This document shows positions 1-9,919 of a DNA stretch of 64,000 nucleotides, in pieces. The position numbers and the translations under genes were made by a program. Under the pieces are notes generated by a model, which had not been told where the DNA came from, ran no database searches, and saw nothing but the letters and a program-made list of their open reading frames with translations. The first letter of the stretch is position 1. The number at the start of each line of letters is the position of its first letter. The stretch is taken from the NCBI RefSeq assembly GCF_001429245.1, contig NZ_LMJE01000001.1:668943-732942 (forward strand), given 5' to 3'. This DNA is from Rhizobium sp. Root274. GTDB lineage: Bacteria > Pseudomonadota > Alphaproteobacteria > Rhizobiales > Rhizobiaceae.

Positions 1-117
1 ACCTATTCCGGCAGCATTGGCTTCTTCCCGGTCAATTCCATGGCAGGCCACGCCATCAAGACCGAAGTCGACCTGAGCATCGCTCAAGCCTATCTCAACG
101 TCATGAAGGCACGATAA
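1..117 (+). CDS. C-terminal end of an unidentified protein, possibly a cytidylyltransferase
   Basis: Only the last 38 codons are present, ending in TAA three bases before the next gene. The tail has a 'KTEVDLSIAQAYL' stretch. CMP-sugar (NeuA-like) cytidylyltransferases often end with a similar segment, an acidic 'IDTxxDL' followed by a final helix. That resemblance and the polysaccharide context are the only basis for the guess. The tight spacing to the downstream dehydrogenase implies one operon. Confidence 0.3.
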   Translation, partial: TYSGSIGFFPVNSMAGHAIKTEVDLSIAQAYLNVMKAR

Positions 118-119
118 CC

Positions 120-1055
120 ATGCGCGTACTCGTTTCGAATATCATGATGCTACGAGAGCAATCCCGTTTTGAAAAAATACTCGTTGAGAATGGCATAGAA
201 CCCTTTTTCCCCGAGGTTTCGCAATTCTTGAAGGAACATGAACTCCTCGAAATTATCGGTGATTTCGATGGCTGGCTTGCTGGCGACGACCAGATTACCG
301 AAGCTGTGCTTGTCAAAGCATTGCCGCGCCTTAAGGTGATTTCCAAATGGGGCACAGGTTTAGATTCCATAGACTTGGAAGCAGCACGAAAGCTCGGCAT
401 TCCCGTCTATAATTCTCCCGGCGCCTTCAAGGATGCTGTCGCCGAGGTGGCCATCGCTTTTATGCTCGACCTGACCCGTCATATCGGCGCTGTTGACCGG
501 GCCGTACGGCGTGGTCTATGGCCGAAGCCGAGCGGAACCGGCCTGGTCGGCAAAACGTTGGGTATCATCGGCATGGGTGCGATCGGGCAAGGCATAGCCA
601 AGCGCGCGCTGGGGATGGACATGAATGTCATCGCAAATGATGCGCAAGTTTTGAATCTGGCCGCTCCCCTGGCCTTCATTCAGCAGGTTGAGCTGGAGAC
701 ATTGCTGCAGAAGGCAGACATCGTCTGCCTGTCCTGCAGCCTCACTTCTGAAAACCACCACATGGTCAACGCTGACAGCATTGAACAGATGAAGGACGGG
801 GCTTATCTCATCAACGTGGCCCGCGGGCCGTTGGTCTGTGAGACGGACCTAATCGACGCGTTGAAATCCGGGAAACTCGGCGGCGCGGGGCTTGATGTGT
901 TCGAGGTCGAACCTTTAGCCAGCGATAGCCCATTGAAGACTTTGGAGAATGTTGTTCTAAGTTCGCACAACGCTAACAATCTGTATTCGGCCACCGAAAG
1001 CGTGCATGCCAACACCCTAAGGAATCTTCTCAAAGGGCTGAACATGTTGGAGTGA
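120..1055 (+). CDS. D-isomer-specific 2-hydroxyacid dehydrogenase
   Basis: 311 residues, the usual length for the NAD-dependent D-2-hydroxyacid dehydrogenase / phosphoglycerate dehydrogenase family. The cofactor-binding motif GMGAIG is at residues 151-156. It is followed by the family block 'NVARGPLV' with the substrate-binding Arg and, near the end, 'SSHNANN' with the catalytic His. It starts three bases after the preceding stop and is followed by GDP-mannose genes, so it probably supplies or modifies an acid or keto precursor of a cell-surface sugar. The substrate cannot be inferred; serine-biosynthetic SerA is unlikely because there is no C-terminal ACT domain. Confidence 0.8.
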   Translation: MRVLVSNIMMLREQSRFEKILVENGIEPFFPEVSQFLKEHELLEIIGDFDGWLAGDDQITEAVLVKALPRLKVISKWGTGLDSIDLEAARKLGIPVYNSPGAFKDAVAEVAIAFMLDLTRHIGAVDRAVRRGLWPKPSGTGLVGKTLGIIGMGAIGQGIAKRALGMDMNVIANDAQVLNLAAPLAFIQQVELETLLQKADIVCLSCSLTSENHHMVNADSIEQMKDGAYLINVARGPLVCETDLIDALKSGKLGGAGLDVFEVEPLASDSPLKTLENVVLSSHNANNLYSATESVHANTLRNLLKGLNMLE

Positions 1056-1074
1056 CACCCGCATTCCCGGATAG

Positions 1075-2198
<1,124 letters not shown>

Positions 2199-2199
<1 letters not shown>

Positions 2200-3092
2200 T
2201 GGTACGCTCCAAGAAGGTGCTCATTACCGGAAGTGAAGGCTTTACCGGTTCCTACATGAAAGCCGAAATGGAAGCCGCGGGATATCAAGTGTTCAGCATG
2301 GGAGCGCAACCCGCCAGCATCCCGAACTATTGTCGCGCAAATCTCTTGGACAAGGATGCGATCAATACCGTCGTCGCGGCGGTTCGCCCCGATATTGTCT
2401 TCCATCTCGCAGCCGTGACCTTTGTCGCAGCTGACGATGCCAATTCGATGTATAATGTTAATGTATTGGGCACACGAAATTTGCTAGCAGCGTTGGCCGG
2501 TGCTCCCCAACGGCCAGAACGCGTTCTGTTGGCCAGCAGCGCTAACGTCTACGGGACACCGGACACGTCCGTGCTGACGGAAACAACACCTCCAGCACCG
2601 GCCAGCGACTATGCGGTCAGCAAGCTGGCGATGGAGTATATGGCCAGCCTATGGATGGATCGTCTTCCGGTCACCATTACCCGGCCATTCAATTACACAG
2701 GCGTGGGGCAAGACGCGAAATTCCTGATTCCAAAGATCGTTGCGCATTTTAAATGCGGGGCGGATTTCATCGAACTGGGCAATCTGGATATTTGGCGGGA
2801 CTTCAGTGACGTGCGTTCCGTCGTGCAGAGCTACCGGAAACTTGTTGAGGCCGATGCAGTTGGCGAAGTCGTCAACATCTGTTCGAGCAAAGAGTATAGC
2901 CTACGCGATGTAATCGACATGTGCTCCAAGATAACTGGGCATCATCTTCGCATCGAGGTAAACCCAAAATTCGTTCGCAAAAAAGAAGTACCGCGGCTTT
3001 TGGGCGATGCGAGCCGATTGCGCCGGCTCATCGGCGATTGGGAAAGTCTTCCGCTAGAAACGACACTGCGCTGGATGCTTGGTACGCAATGA
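2199..3092 (+). CDS. rmd: NAD-dependent reductase, probable GDP-6-deoxy-D-mannose reductase
   Basis: 297-residue SDR with a glycine-rich GSEGFTG at residues 11-17 and catalytic Tyr138-x3-Lys142. The block 'RPFNYTGVGQDAKFLIPKI' is typical of RMD-type reductases that turn the Gmd product into GDP-D-rhamnose. The gene begins inside the gmd stop codon, so the two enzymes are probably made together. Alternatives are GDP-fucose synthase or another 4-keto reductase; I prefer RMD because of the RPFN-TG-GQ motif and lack of the longer WcaG-type C-terminus. It overlaps the next gene by ATGA. Confidence 0.75.
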
Positions 3093-4231
3093 AGACGATC
3101 TTATCCATTGATCCCATCCGTTTCCCCTTGACCGGAATTGGCCGTTACACATTTGAACTTGGCCGGCATTTGCAGCAATCAACAGAGATCTCAGATCTCC
3201 GCTTTCTCTCTGGGTTCCGCTTTACGGCAGATCTGCCGGTGCCTTCCAATACATCGGATGGGAATCACAGGTTAAAGCGCTGGGTGCAGAAGAGCGACAT
3301 CGCCCGCAGGCTCGCCAGCTTCGGTCTCAATACGCTCAAGAGCAGAGCATTGCGCGGACATGAGGATTTTCTGTATCACGGCCCGAACTACTACTTGCCG
3401 CAATTTGGCGGCCGCCGGGTTGTGACTTTTCACGATCTGTCGCCATTCCGGTTTCCAGACTGCAATGAGCCCCAAACCATCCGCATCTTACAAAATGCGA
3501 TGAAGCAGAGCGCAAGGGTCGCGGACGTCATCATCACCGATGCCGAATTCAACCGGCAAGAAACCGCTAGCTTCTTTTCCTGGCCGTTAGAAAAGGTTCA
3601 CGCAGTACCGTTGGCATGCAGCCCGGAATTTGCTCCACGTTCGGAGAGCGAAATACGCGAAACATTGGCAAAGTACGACCTTCATGCCGGTGGCTACAGC
3701 CTCTTTGTCGGAACGATAGAACCACGCAAGAATCTTCTTGTTTTGCTGGCAGCATATTCCCGCCTGCCGGACGCAGTGCGCCGCCGATGGCCTCTGGTGC
3801 TCAGCGGTTACAAGGGCTGGCGCAATGAAACAATACAGCAGCAAATCCGTGACGCCGAACTACAGGGTTGGGCGCGCTACCTCGGCTTCCTACCGGCACA
3901 AGACTTACCGCTCCTTTATTCCGGGGCGCGGCTGTTCACATTTCCCTCGAAATATGAGGGCTTCGGATTGCCAATACTTGAAGCAATGGCATCTGGCGTA
4001 CCTGTCGTCTGTTCCAACAGTTCATCATTGCCCGAGGTTGCCGGCGATGCCGCCCTTACTTGTGATCCAGCTGCGGTCGAAATATTGACTGATCATATTT
4101 ATCGTGGCCTGGAAGATGAGCAGTGGCGGGAGCAAGCGATCGCCAAAGGCTTCGTTCAGGTCTCCACCTTTAGCTGGCAACGGTGCGCTGAAAAGACGCT
4201 GAAAGCTTACGAGGCGGCTCTCGCCGTTTAG
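3089..4231 (+). CDS. Glycosyltransferase family 4
   Basis: 380-residue GT-B glycosyltransferase. The donor-binding domain has '[10 protein letters not shown]' and the retaining-GT E-x7-E motif within '[13 protein letters not shown]', followed by '[15 protein letters not shown]'. This is the mannosyl/rhamnosyl-transferase type seen in O-antigen loci. The start at 3089 overlaps the previous stop (ATGA), and the sequence from there begins directly with the GT-B N-terminal domain; an open frame upstream of it is not homologous-looking. Its position after gmd-rmd suggests it transfers the GDP-activated deoxyhexose, but this is inference. Confidence 0.85.
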   Translation: MKTILSIDPIRFPLTGIGRYTFELGRHLQQSTEISDLRFLSGFRFTADLPVPSNTSDGNHRLKRWVQKSDIARRLASFGLNTLKSRALRGHEDFLYHGPNYYLPQFGGRRVVTFHDLSPFRFPDCNEPQTIRILQNAMKQSARVADVIITDAEFNRQETASFFSWPLEKVHAVPLACSPEFAPRSESEIRETLAKYDLHAGGYSLFVGTIEPRKNLLVLLAAYSRLPDAVRRRWPLVLSGYKGWRNETIQQQIRDAELQGWARYLGFLPAQDLPLLYSGARLFTFPSKYEGFGLPILEAMASGVPVVCSNSSSLPEVAGDAALTCDPAAVEILTDHIYRGLEDEQWREQAIAKGFVQVSTFSWQRCAEKTLKAYEAALAV

Positions 4232-4310
4232 AAGAATGCTAGGACCGAGGCAGATGATTGTTTACACGCAGCGGTCCGAGGGCACGATTAAGGAGTGAGT
4301 GGAACCACCA

Positions 4311-5423
4311 CTAGCATCTGCCAAGCAACTGCGAATAAGTTTGGCAATAACGCTGCACCATCGTCGCGGCGCGCAGTTCGCATCGGTAACGCCTGAATGC
4401 ACCTGTCCCGTGATCAATGCGGTATGTATCATTATTGATGTACATCATCATCACCTCTGCCAACGCCCCCGCATCTTCAGGAGGCACCACAATTCCCGTT
4501 TCGCCATGCCTGTTAACGAAGCTTGTCCCCGTTCCAATCTCGCAGCTGATCATCGGCTTGCCAAACATCGCCGCCTCGACCAGCGACAGCCCGTAGGCCT
4601 CCGACCGCATATGAGACGGAAACACAAAGGCTGTACAAAGCTCGAGCAATGCCGCCTTGTCGAGGTCACTGACGGCGCCGAGGAAATGCACATTGGTAAG
4701 CCCCGCACATATCGCTTGCGCCTTCAGTTGCCCTTCCATGGGCCCCTCCCCCGCAATCAGGATGTCGGCATCCACCTTCGCCGCCTCAATCAGCGTGTGC
4801 AGGCCCTTGTAATAGCGAAGCACGCCAACAAACAGGAAGAAGGGCTGGGGAAAGCGTGACCTCCAGTGATCCTTGAGCTCCTGCGCTGCGCGAGGGTAAT
4901 CCGCCTCGTCGAGGCCGATCGGGATGACGTCTGTCTTGTCGCGATATCGCTGCAGCACCTCGCTGCTCTGCAGGTAGTTCGGCGAGGTCGCAACAATCCG
5001 CGTCACGCTCGACAGGAAGCGATGCATCAACGGCTTGTAGAGCTGCAACAGAAGCTTCTGCTTCACGATGTCGGAATGATAGGTGACGATAGTGGGCTTT
5101 GCCGGCGGATGCAGGAGATGCAGCAGATCCATGAACGGCCAGGGAAAGTGGTAGTGCACGACATCGGCTTTTGCGCTCAGGTCTTTGAACATTGAAAAAG
5201 CCTCGCGCGAAAAGCCGGTGGAGGCGAATTCGAGATCGAGTTTCGCTTTGTACGCCATGTGACCGTCGAACTCGACGGTGTTGGCAGCCGGATCGCGGCT
5301 TAGCGACAGCACATCGGACTGGATACCGTGCGCCAATGCCCCTTTTGCGATTGCGTGGATTGTCCGCTCAACACCGCCGAATGTATCCGGATGATAGGTC
5401 TTGAAGACATGAAGAACGCGCAT
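4311..5423 (-). CDS. Glycosyltransferase family 4
   Basis: 370-residue GT4 enzyme on the opposite strand to the preceding polysaccharide operon, with convergent ends 79 bp apart. The N-terminus 'TYHPDTFGGVERTI' is the classical WcaI/PimB-like acceptor-side glycine loop. Further on are 'FLFVGVLRYYKGL' and the E-x7-E motif in 'SEAYGLSLVEAAMFGKP'. It probably adds one sugar to the same polysaccharide. Directly upstream on its strand lie the remains of a manC gene, so a longer minus-strand operon has probably been cut down. Confidence 0.85.
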   Translation of the reverse strand: MRVLHVFKTYHPDTFGGVERTIHAIAKGALAHGIQSDVLSLSRDPAANTVEFDGHMAYKAKLDLEFASTGFSREAFSMFKDLSAKADVVHYHFPWPFMDLLHLLHPPAKPTIVTYHSDIVKQKLLLQLYKPLMHRFLSSVTRIVATSPNYLQSSEVLQRYRDKTDVIPIGLDEADYPRAAQELKDHWRSRFPQPFFLFVGVLRYYKGLHTLIEAAKVDADILIAGEGPMEGQLKAQAICAGLTNVHFLGAVSDLDKAALLELCTAFVFPSHMRSEAYGLSLVEAAMFGKPMISCEIGTGTSFVNRHGETGIVVPPEDAGALAEVMMMYINNDTYRIDHGTGAFRRYRCELRAATMVQRYCQTYSQLLGRC

Positions 5424-5497
5424 TTCAATATCCTCGAATTCAATCCGCCTGTGGCGCCATCTGCCCGGTCAATGCCTCCATTCTCTGGAAGCAGCAG

Positions 5498-5869
5498 CTA
5501 GCCGCGTCCGAACTCGTCGGACACCCGGACGATATCATCTTCGCCGAGATAAGACCCAGTCTGCACCTCGATCATCTCCAGCATGATCTTGCCGGGGTTA
5601 TAGAGCCGGTGCAGATCGCCTTGCGGGATGTAGACGGATTCATTTTCGCGCACGAACATCACCTGCTCGCCGACAGTCAGTTCGGCCGTGCCCTTAACGC
5701 AGATCCAGTGTTCCGAGCGGTGGAAGTGCGACCAGATCCAGGGCCTTCTGCATGAGCGTTTTTTCAAGGATCAGCTAGATGAGCTGTTTCCTCGCGCTGG
5801 AGCGCGACAAGAGTCAAGCCGCGTGCCTTTGCCGCCAGCCATGAAAGCAGGACTATGTATTTGTGTCAT
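5498..5869 (-). pseudogene. manC: manC/xanB remnant (mannose-1-phosphate guanylyltransferase / mannose-6-phosphate isomerase) with internal deletion
   Basis: Both ends of a bifunctional ManC are recognisable but the middle is gone. At the 5' end (from 5869) the frame reads 'MTQIHSPAFMAGGKGTRL', the nucleotide-sugar pyrophosphorylase start. After a one-base shift it continues as 'LLSRSSARKQLI', a stop, then 'LILEKTLMQ', with TGA where the family has Trp (GTRLWPLSR) and TAG where Gln is expected. It then jumps to the type II phosphomannose isomerase cupin end ('HFHRSEHWICVKGTAELTVG' through 'GSYLGEDDIVR'). Roughly 350 residues are missing. GDP-mannose for gmd must therefore come from a gene elsewhere. 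Confidence 0.85.
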
Positions 5870-6319
5870 AACACTCTCTCCGCGGGTCAACGGCTTGAGG
5901 TTGTATGGGCACAGCCTAGGATTGGCAAACCAGTTGTGACTCATCAGTCAGGTTCAGATGTGGACAAGCCCACTCACGTCTATCGAGCAAGGTATGTTGA
6001 GCATTAAAACGCTGTCGCTAAATGGCCGCCCCTCACGCAGGACCGATCATCGGCTTCTAAGCAGGCCGCAGGCAACGAAGGCTGCCGGAGTTGTTCTATT
6101 TTAGAATGGTTCAGTTCCAGCCCGCGCACCGAGGGCCGCTTCAGGTAAGACTCTGGTAAACCAAGGCCATCAGGCTCGTTGCAAGTATTTCTCGAAGGGT
6201 TCCGTGGACCCAACGTGCTTTAGGTTGCCGAAAACCGCAATAATCCACACAAAGCCACGCCGACCGAAAATTAGAACCTAATAACTTGTTAATATACAAA
6301 GCCTCTGCCTACTGCCCCC
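5870..6319. other. Intergenic, no gene seen
   Basis: 450 bases between the manC remnant and a small minus-strand gene. Stop codons are frequent in all frames and I see no protein resembling a known family. The right half (about 6235-6300) is A/T-rich relative to its surroundings. Probably decayed sequence at the junction of the polysaccharide genes and the accessory stretch. Confidence 0.5.
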
Positions 6320-6448
6320 TCACACACCCATCTCCCTCCTTACCTTCCTCTGAAGACCAGCCAGCGCGCGCTCTACCACCCGTGTCAGCTCCTCATACGC
6401 AACCATCGTGCCGTATGCACCTGAGCCGGCGCGCACTCTGAATGGCAT
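6320..6448 (-). CDS. Small basic protein of unknown function (42 aa)
   Basis: A short frame starting 9 bases after the stop of the Rep-like gene. A Shine-Dalgarno-like AGGGA lies six to seven bases upstream of its ATG at 6448. It encodes a 42-residue Arg-rich protein with a predicted amphipathic helix in its second half ('YEELTRVVERALAGLQRK'). I do not recognise the family. The spacing and ribosome-binding site argue for a real second gene of an operon; its small size is the main reason for doubt. Confidence 0.45.
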   Translation of the reverse strand: MPFRVRAGSGAYGTMVAYEELTRVVERALAGLQRKVRREMGV

Positions 6449-6457
6449 CTTGGTTCC

Positions 6458-7544
6458 CTACCTGCGGTGCAGCTTCCTGATCGTTGGCATCTCCAGAGCA
6501 CGTAGCTCTTCTCTGGCATCCTCGCGGATCTGAAGTCCCACCACGCCAGCGTTCAAGAACCTTTCTCTCCTGTATTCCTCGGCCTTGCGTTTCACTGCGG
6601 TCGATACTGGGCGAGCAGCGCTCGGACGGACGATTGCGAAGGTAGGCTTCATGAACTGGAAGAAGCCCTTCTGCAGGCGTGCGGTCCCCAATGCCTCCAG
6701 ATCAGTAAATTGCTCTAGTCCGATTTCGCGGCATCCTTCTCGTCCGAGCGTCACCTCGATCCGAACGCGCTTCTTTTCATCTGCGAGCTTGTCCCTCGTC
6801 CCGGCTGCTTTGTTCTGCTTATCGAAAACCTTGTTTTGAATGCGCCAGAAGGCTCGAGAATCGTCGCATTCACCGAGGTAGTATGTCGAGCCATATAGAG
6901 GCACACGATCCGTGCCGGGCGCCATCCGGTTACCTATGTCCATACTGTCGTCACTCTCGTTTCGACCGACGGTGTAATCGGTTTTCTTGATCCCTCCGGG
7001 CATGAACCGCGGCCACATCAGGTTCGCTTTCAGTACCCGCGTCGTTGGAAAGAAATGCCGAATTAGAACGCCATGCAACCGAGCACGTGCTGCCTCGCTC
7101 GGTTTGTTAGCGTAGAAGTCGATGCTAATCTCAATCCCGGCTACGCTTGGAGCCGTCGTCAAGCCATACTTGTTGCCGATCGCCTCAATCACTTTCCGAA
7201 CCATTTCGAGATCTGGTTCCTGAACCCGTAGCTTGTATCGTGTCGCGGTTTTGCCCTCACCGAGATCGAGAGCTTCAGGAAATTCCTTCCGGGCAGTTAC
7301 GTTCTCAACGAGGTCGTTCAAGTGCCAATACTGTGCGCGGTGGGTCAGTTCAATTTCGACATCAACGCAATCGATCCCAGCGGCGCACTGGTAGCTGCCG
7401 AGCTCTATCTGAGGGGTGAGAGTCGTCCGGTTCGCCAAGCGCGCCTGTGAGCGCCTGTGAGGGCCTGAGGGGCTCCTCAATGTAAGTCAGGCCCACCGGA
7501 TCCTTGTCGCCTTTGGCCCGGTATAGAGTGATCTGATGCAACAT
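6458..7544 (-). pseudogene. Rep-like protein gene frameshifted by a 10-bp tandem duplication
   Basis: From ATG 7544 the frame reads 'MLHQITLYRAKGDKDPVGLTY...LRPSQA' and then runs out at 7362. The remaining ~330 residues continue in another frame down to 6458. The switch falls exactly at a perfect 10-bp tandem repeat (7441-7460); removing one copy joins the frames into one protein of about 358 residues. The body has 'IEISIDFYANK', 'STYYLGECDDSRAFWRIQNKVFDK' and 'KRVRIEVTLGREG', a pattern like rolling-circle/filamentous-phage initiators (Rep_trans type): a beta segment, then 'YxG', then 'xxYDK', then 'RxEVxL'. That family call is tentative. Without repeat slippage the gene is broken, although the frame from 7480 could still make a shortened protein. 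Confidence 0.6.
7441..7470. repeat. 10-bp tandem repeat, two perfect copies plus one degenerate
   Basis: Two identical copies of gcgcctgtga lie at 7441-7450 and 7451-7460. A third, 7/10 matching unit (gggcctgagg) follows at 7461-7470. Ten is not a multiple of three, so copy number changes the reading frame of the Rep-like gene that crosses it. Confidence 0.9.
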
Positions 7545-7898
7545 GTGCTGCCTGCCTAGTTCATGCACGGTGGTGTGCTGCCCTATTCTGATTCCGGTTT
7601 ATGTCCAAGGGCTTCGGATAAGTGCCGGCCGATTGCACTGTCGCGATCATGGCGCCCAAAGAGGCGTATCCAGATGTGAAGCGAGAAAATTCCGACTTCC
7701 TGCGCAGTTCAACGGACTGACCGCTATAACTGTCCTTGTGACCAATTAGAGACCGCCATGACGAGCACCAAGACCTCGATTGACCTCGCTCACCTCTCGG
7801 CTGGAGTGGGAGCGTCGTTGGAGAGCCGAGGCCTACAGCATGGTGCTGGGCCCTAGAACTTCTCGAGAGGCTAATATGTCCGAACACTTGTCCCGAAC
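7545..7898. other. Intergenic, no convincing gene
   Basis: About 350 bases between two divergent accessory genes. Several short frames exist but none has a plausible ribosome-binding site combined with protein-like composition. An 8-codon frame (ATG at 7875, preceded by GAGAGG) ends in an ATGA overlap with the ATG at 7899, so it may be a leader or the frameshifted true N-terminus of the next gene. Confidence 0.4.
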
Positions 7899-8303
7899 AT
7901 GAACTGCGCCAACTTCTGCCTGCCGTATCCGGATGAGCTCGCCAAGGAATTGGGCGCCACCGGTTTCGTCATGTCGATCCGCCGCCTGTTTGAACTGCTT
8001 GCAAGGGAGGCTGACGACAAGGATCCCGTGAAGGCTGCTCTCTTGCGCCAGGCGGCACAGCATTATCCCGACACGTATCCTGACGGAGAGATCATCATCC
8101 GCAACAGCCTGACGAACATTGTCGCAGAGGAAGATGATTGGGACGATCTGACTGACAGCCAGAAGATCCACCGTGGCAACGTCAACGCTGCTATCGCGAA
8201 CGTGGATCGCATCCGCTACGAACTCGAGATGATGATCGACAGCTACGACGACACCGAGGAACTGACCCGCCTGCGACGCGAGCTCGCAACAATCGCAGTC
8301 TGA
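7899..8303 (+). CDS. Hypothetical protein, acidic, helical (134 aa)
   Basis: No family recognised. The protein is acidic, with a predicted helical C-terminal half ('IANVDRIRYELEMMIDSYDDTEELTRLRREL') that could form a coiled coil. The start is uncertain. ATG 7899 lacks a ribosome-binding site, but an 8-codon frame with a good one ends in an ATGA overlap here, and ATG 7971 is another in-frame option. It sits alone between the Rep-like gene and a strong hairpin at 8312. Confidence 0.5.
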   Translation: MNCANFCLPYPDELAKELGATGFVMSIRRLFELLAREADDKDPVKAALLRQAAQHYPDTYPDGEIIIRNSLTNIVAEEDDWDDLTDSQKIHRGNVNAAIANVDRIRYELEMMIDSYDDTEELTRLRRELATIAV

Positions 8304-8311
8304 CTGGCCGT

Positions 8312-8339
8312 TGAGCCGATCGCGAGATCGATCGGCTCA
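8312..8339 (+). terminator. Strong hairpin after the 134-aa gene
   Basis: Perfect 11-bp stem (tgagccgatcg paired with cgatcggctca) and a six-base loop, 8 bases after the upstream stop codon. There is no run of T, so it may be a processing or stability hairpin rather than a textbook intrinsic terminator. Confidence 0.5.
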
Positions 8340-9131
8340 TCCTCACACAGGAGGCTCTGTTCACCGGCACCACGATATGGATCAGCTGCTGGCTGTATAG
8401 AGCCCCCTTCGCCGCTACGACCGTGTCTCGGTGACGCTGTCGGTGCCCGGCAGATGAAGTGCGCAACCAGGTTGTGGAAGCCGCTTTTCCGGTCACTGCA
8501 CAGCAGCGGAAGACATGACGATTAGGACCATGCGAATATGTTTTTGGCGTTGGCTTTTCAGGTTTCCCAACTGCCAAGTGACGCCTCCCGGGGGATCGGC
8601 GGCGATGACCCCATCACAAGCCCAAAGAGCTGAGGACTGTGCGGCCGGCAGCACGCCGTTAAGTCCGCCTTCTCTCGATCCGCGACCTTTACACTTTCAG
8701 GAAAAATCGAAAAACTGCCTCTTCTGTCGAGATAGTGTAAAGTTTCGTCAATGTTTAGCCGGAAAAGGCCCACTGCTATTCCTCAGGACCTTTACGCGAA
8801 CCTTGCATCGAATAGCTATTTTCTCCCCAATTCAGCGTCTGACGTTTACATAAACTTGCGCCCAACCGCACCGATGTAAAATTTTTCACGTTTCGGATTG
8901 TCCAGAAGTCCTGAACTGTGGATGCTCGATTGATGAGAATAGGATCACCAATCTGCTCCGGCCACAAAAGGCATCCCCTTGCCTCCACGCACCCCTTCCT
9001 AAGACTTCGCTTTCACGGCTGACCGACATCCCGCTGTGACCACGGATTTGGGTCCACGTTAACGCACGGCGGGTTCCGACCAAGCCGCCCCCCCCAAATC
9101 CCTTCCACCTGGCTCCAGCAGCCAGAAACCT
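8340..9131. other. 792-bp intergenic stretch with clustered TTTAC/GTAAA motifs
   Basis: No protein of recognisable character in any frame. The section 8687-8882 is A/T-richer than its flanks and carries five related motifs: CTTTACAC (8687), its exact inverse GTGTAAAG (8735), CTTTACGC (8790), the palindrome GTTTA-CA-TAAAC (8844-8855) and GATGTAAAAT (8873). Such clustering suggests a repressor-binding region or replication-control iterons. I cannot tell which. Confidence 0.45.
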
Positions 9132-9509
9132 GTGGAAAGTAAGTTGCCGCTTATTCGACAGCACAACCTATCGTGCACCATAAAAGAGCTCGCCCGCCAA
9201 CAGGAGAACCCGCGTAACACTTTCTCAAAAGAAGCCGTCGTTGATCATTTACGCCGCAAGCACCCCGGCTGCCCCGATTTTGCCGTTTCGTTCTTCTCTG
9301 AAGAGATTGCCCGTAAGGAATGGCAAGGCGCCACGCTTGGTAAAGCCGTCGGCGTCACGATGCAGAGTTGTCTCCGTCACCAAATGACCGACTACGAGAC
9401 CTTGCTGCTGAACGGGATGGACCGTGAGGAAGCGCGCGCTCGTGTACAGCCCCGTATCGATGCGATGCTGAAGGTCTGGAGAAAGAAGCCCAAGAGCAAA
9501 AATAAGTAG
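9132..9509 (+). CDS. DUF2293 family protein
   Basis: 125 residues. The C-terminal two thirds match the DUF2293 pattern as I know it: 'HPGCPDFAV', a 'GKAVGVTMQSCLRHQMTDYETLLLNGMDREEARARV' core and a final 'W'. The family occurs in rhizobia and fungi and its biochemical role is not known to me. The basic C-terminus (KKPKSKNK) would be compatible with nucleic acid binding. It is followed after 13 bases by another small gene with AAGGAG, so the two are probably co-transcribed. Confidence 0.7.
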   Translation: MESKLPLIRQHNLSCTIKELARQQENPRNTFSKEAVVDHLRRKHPGCPDFAVSFFSEEIARKEWQGATLGKAVGVTMQSCLRHQMTDYETLLLNGMDREEARARVQPRIDAMLKVWRKKPKSKNK

Positions 9510-9522
9510 GCTAAGGAGACCG

Positions 9523-9807
9523 GTGTCGATGTCTAATCCTGAGGCACGTCTCGCACTCGCGCATTTGATAGCTGATCGTATCTTAGAACTTGGGATCGAT
9601 CGCCTGGAATTCATGAAGCTGACCGGCTTCACCACGGCGTCTTCATTCGGCTCATACCTTGCCGGTTATTCGAAGCTGCATCTCTGGCAGGTTCCGCTTG
9701 TCGCAAAGGCCCTGGATCTCGATGAACGAAAGATCCTGATGATGTGTCTAGCCCAGGACAACAACGATTGGTGCATGGACCTGTTTCGGCGCCACATATG
9801 CCTGTGA
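9523..9807 (+). CDS. Small helical, XRE-like protein (94 aa)
   Basis: Predicted all-helical. The middle, 'FMKLTGFTTASSFGSYLAGYSKLHLWQVPLVAKALDLDERKILMMCL', resembles a degenerate helix-turn-helix of the Cro/CI type. AAGGAG at 9513-9518 precedes both GTG 9523 (4-base spacing) and ATG 9529 (10-base spacing), so the exact start is undecided. The same pattern of conserved positions appears in the protein encoded at 9920, so I read them as distant paralogs. Function unknown; DNA binding is inference. Confidence 0.65.
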   Translation: MSMSNPEARLALAHLIADRILELGIDRLEFMKLTGFTTASSFGSYLAGYSKLHLWQVPLVAKALDLDERKILMMCLAQDNNDWCMDLFRRHICL

Positions 9808-9919
9808 GCAGGCCGCGGCAGAACCAGTCTGACCGGCTAAGCTCCCCTACTGGGACATCAGCTATCCCAATCTGCAGACGCTATAAATCATGTATCGAGA
9901 CGCAAGCAGGAACGAAAAC

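Noticed and set aside
7561..7887. 108-codon minus-strand frame upstream of the Rep-like gene
   Set aside because: Ser/Arg-rich, no recognisable motif, and it overlaps the upstream region of the 134-aa gene on the other strand.
7878..7897. Two gaac blocks that resemble a rhizobial LexA box
   Set aside because: The spacing is nine bases; the alphaproteobacterial SOS box requires seven.
8515..8853. 112-codon plus-strand frame in the gene-free stretch
   Set aside because: No ribosome-binding site and amino-acid composition unlike a folded protein. It also overlaps the TTTAC motif cluster.
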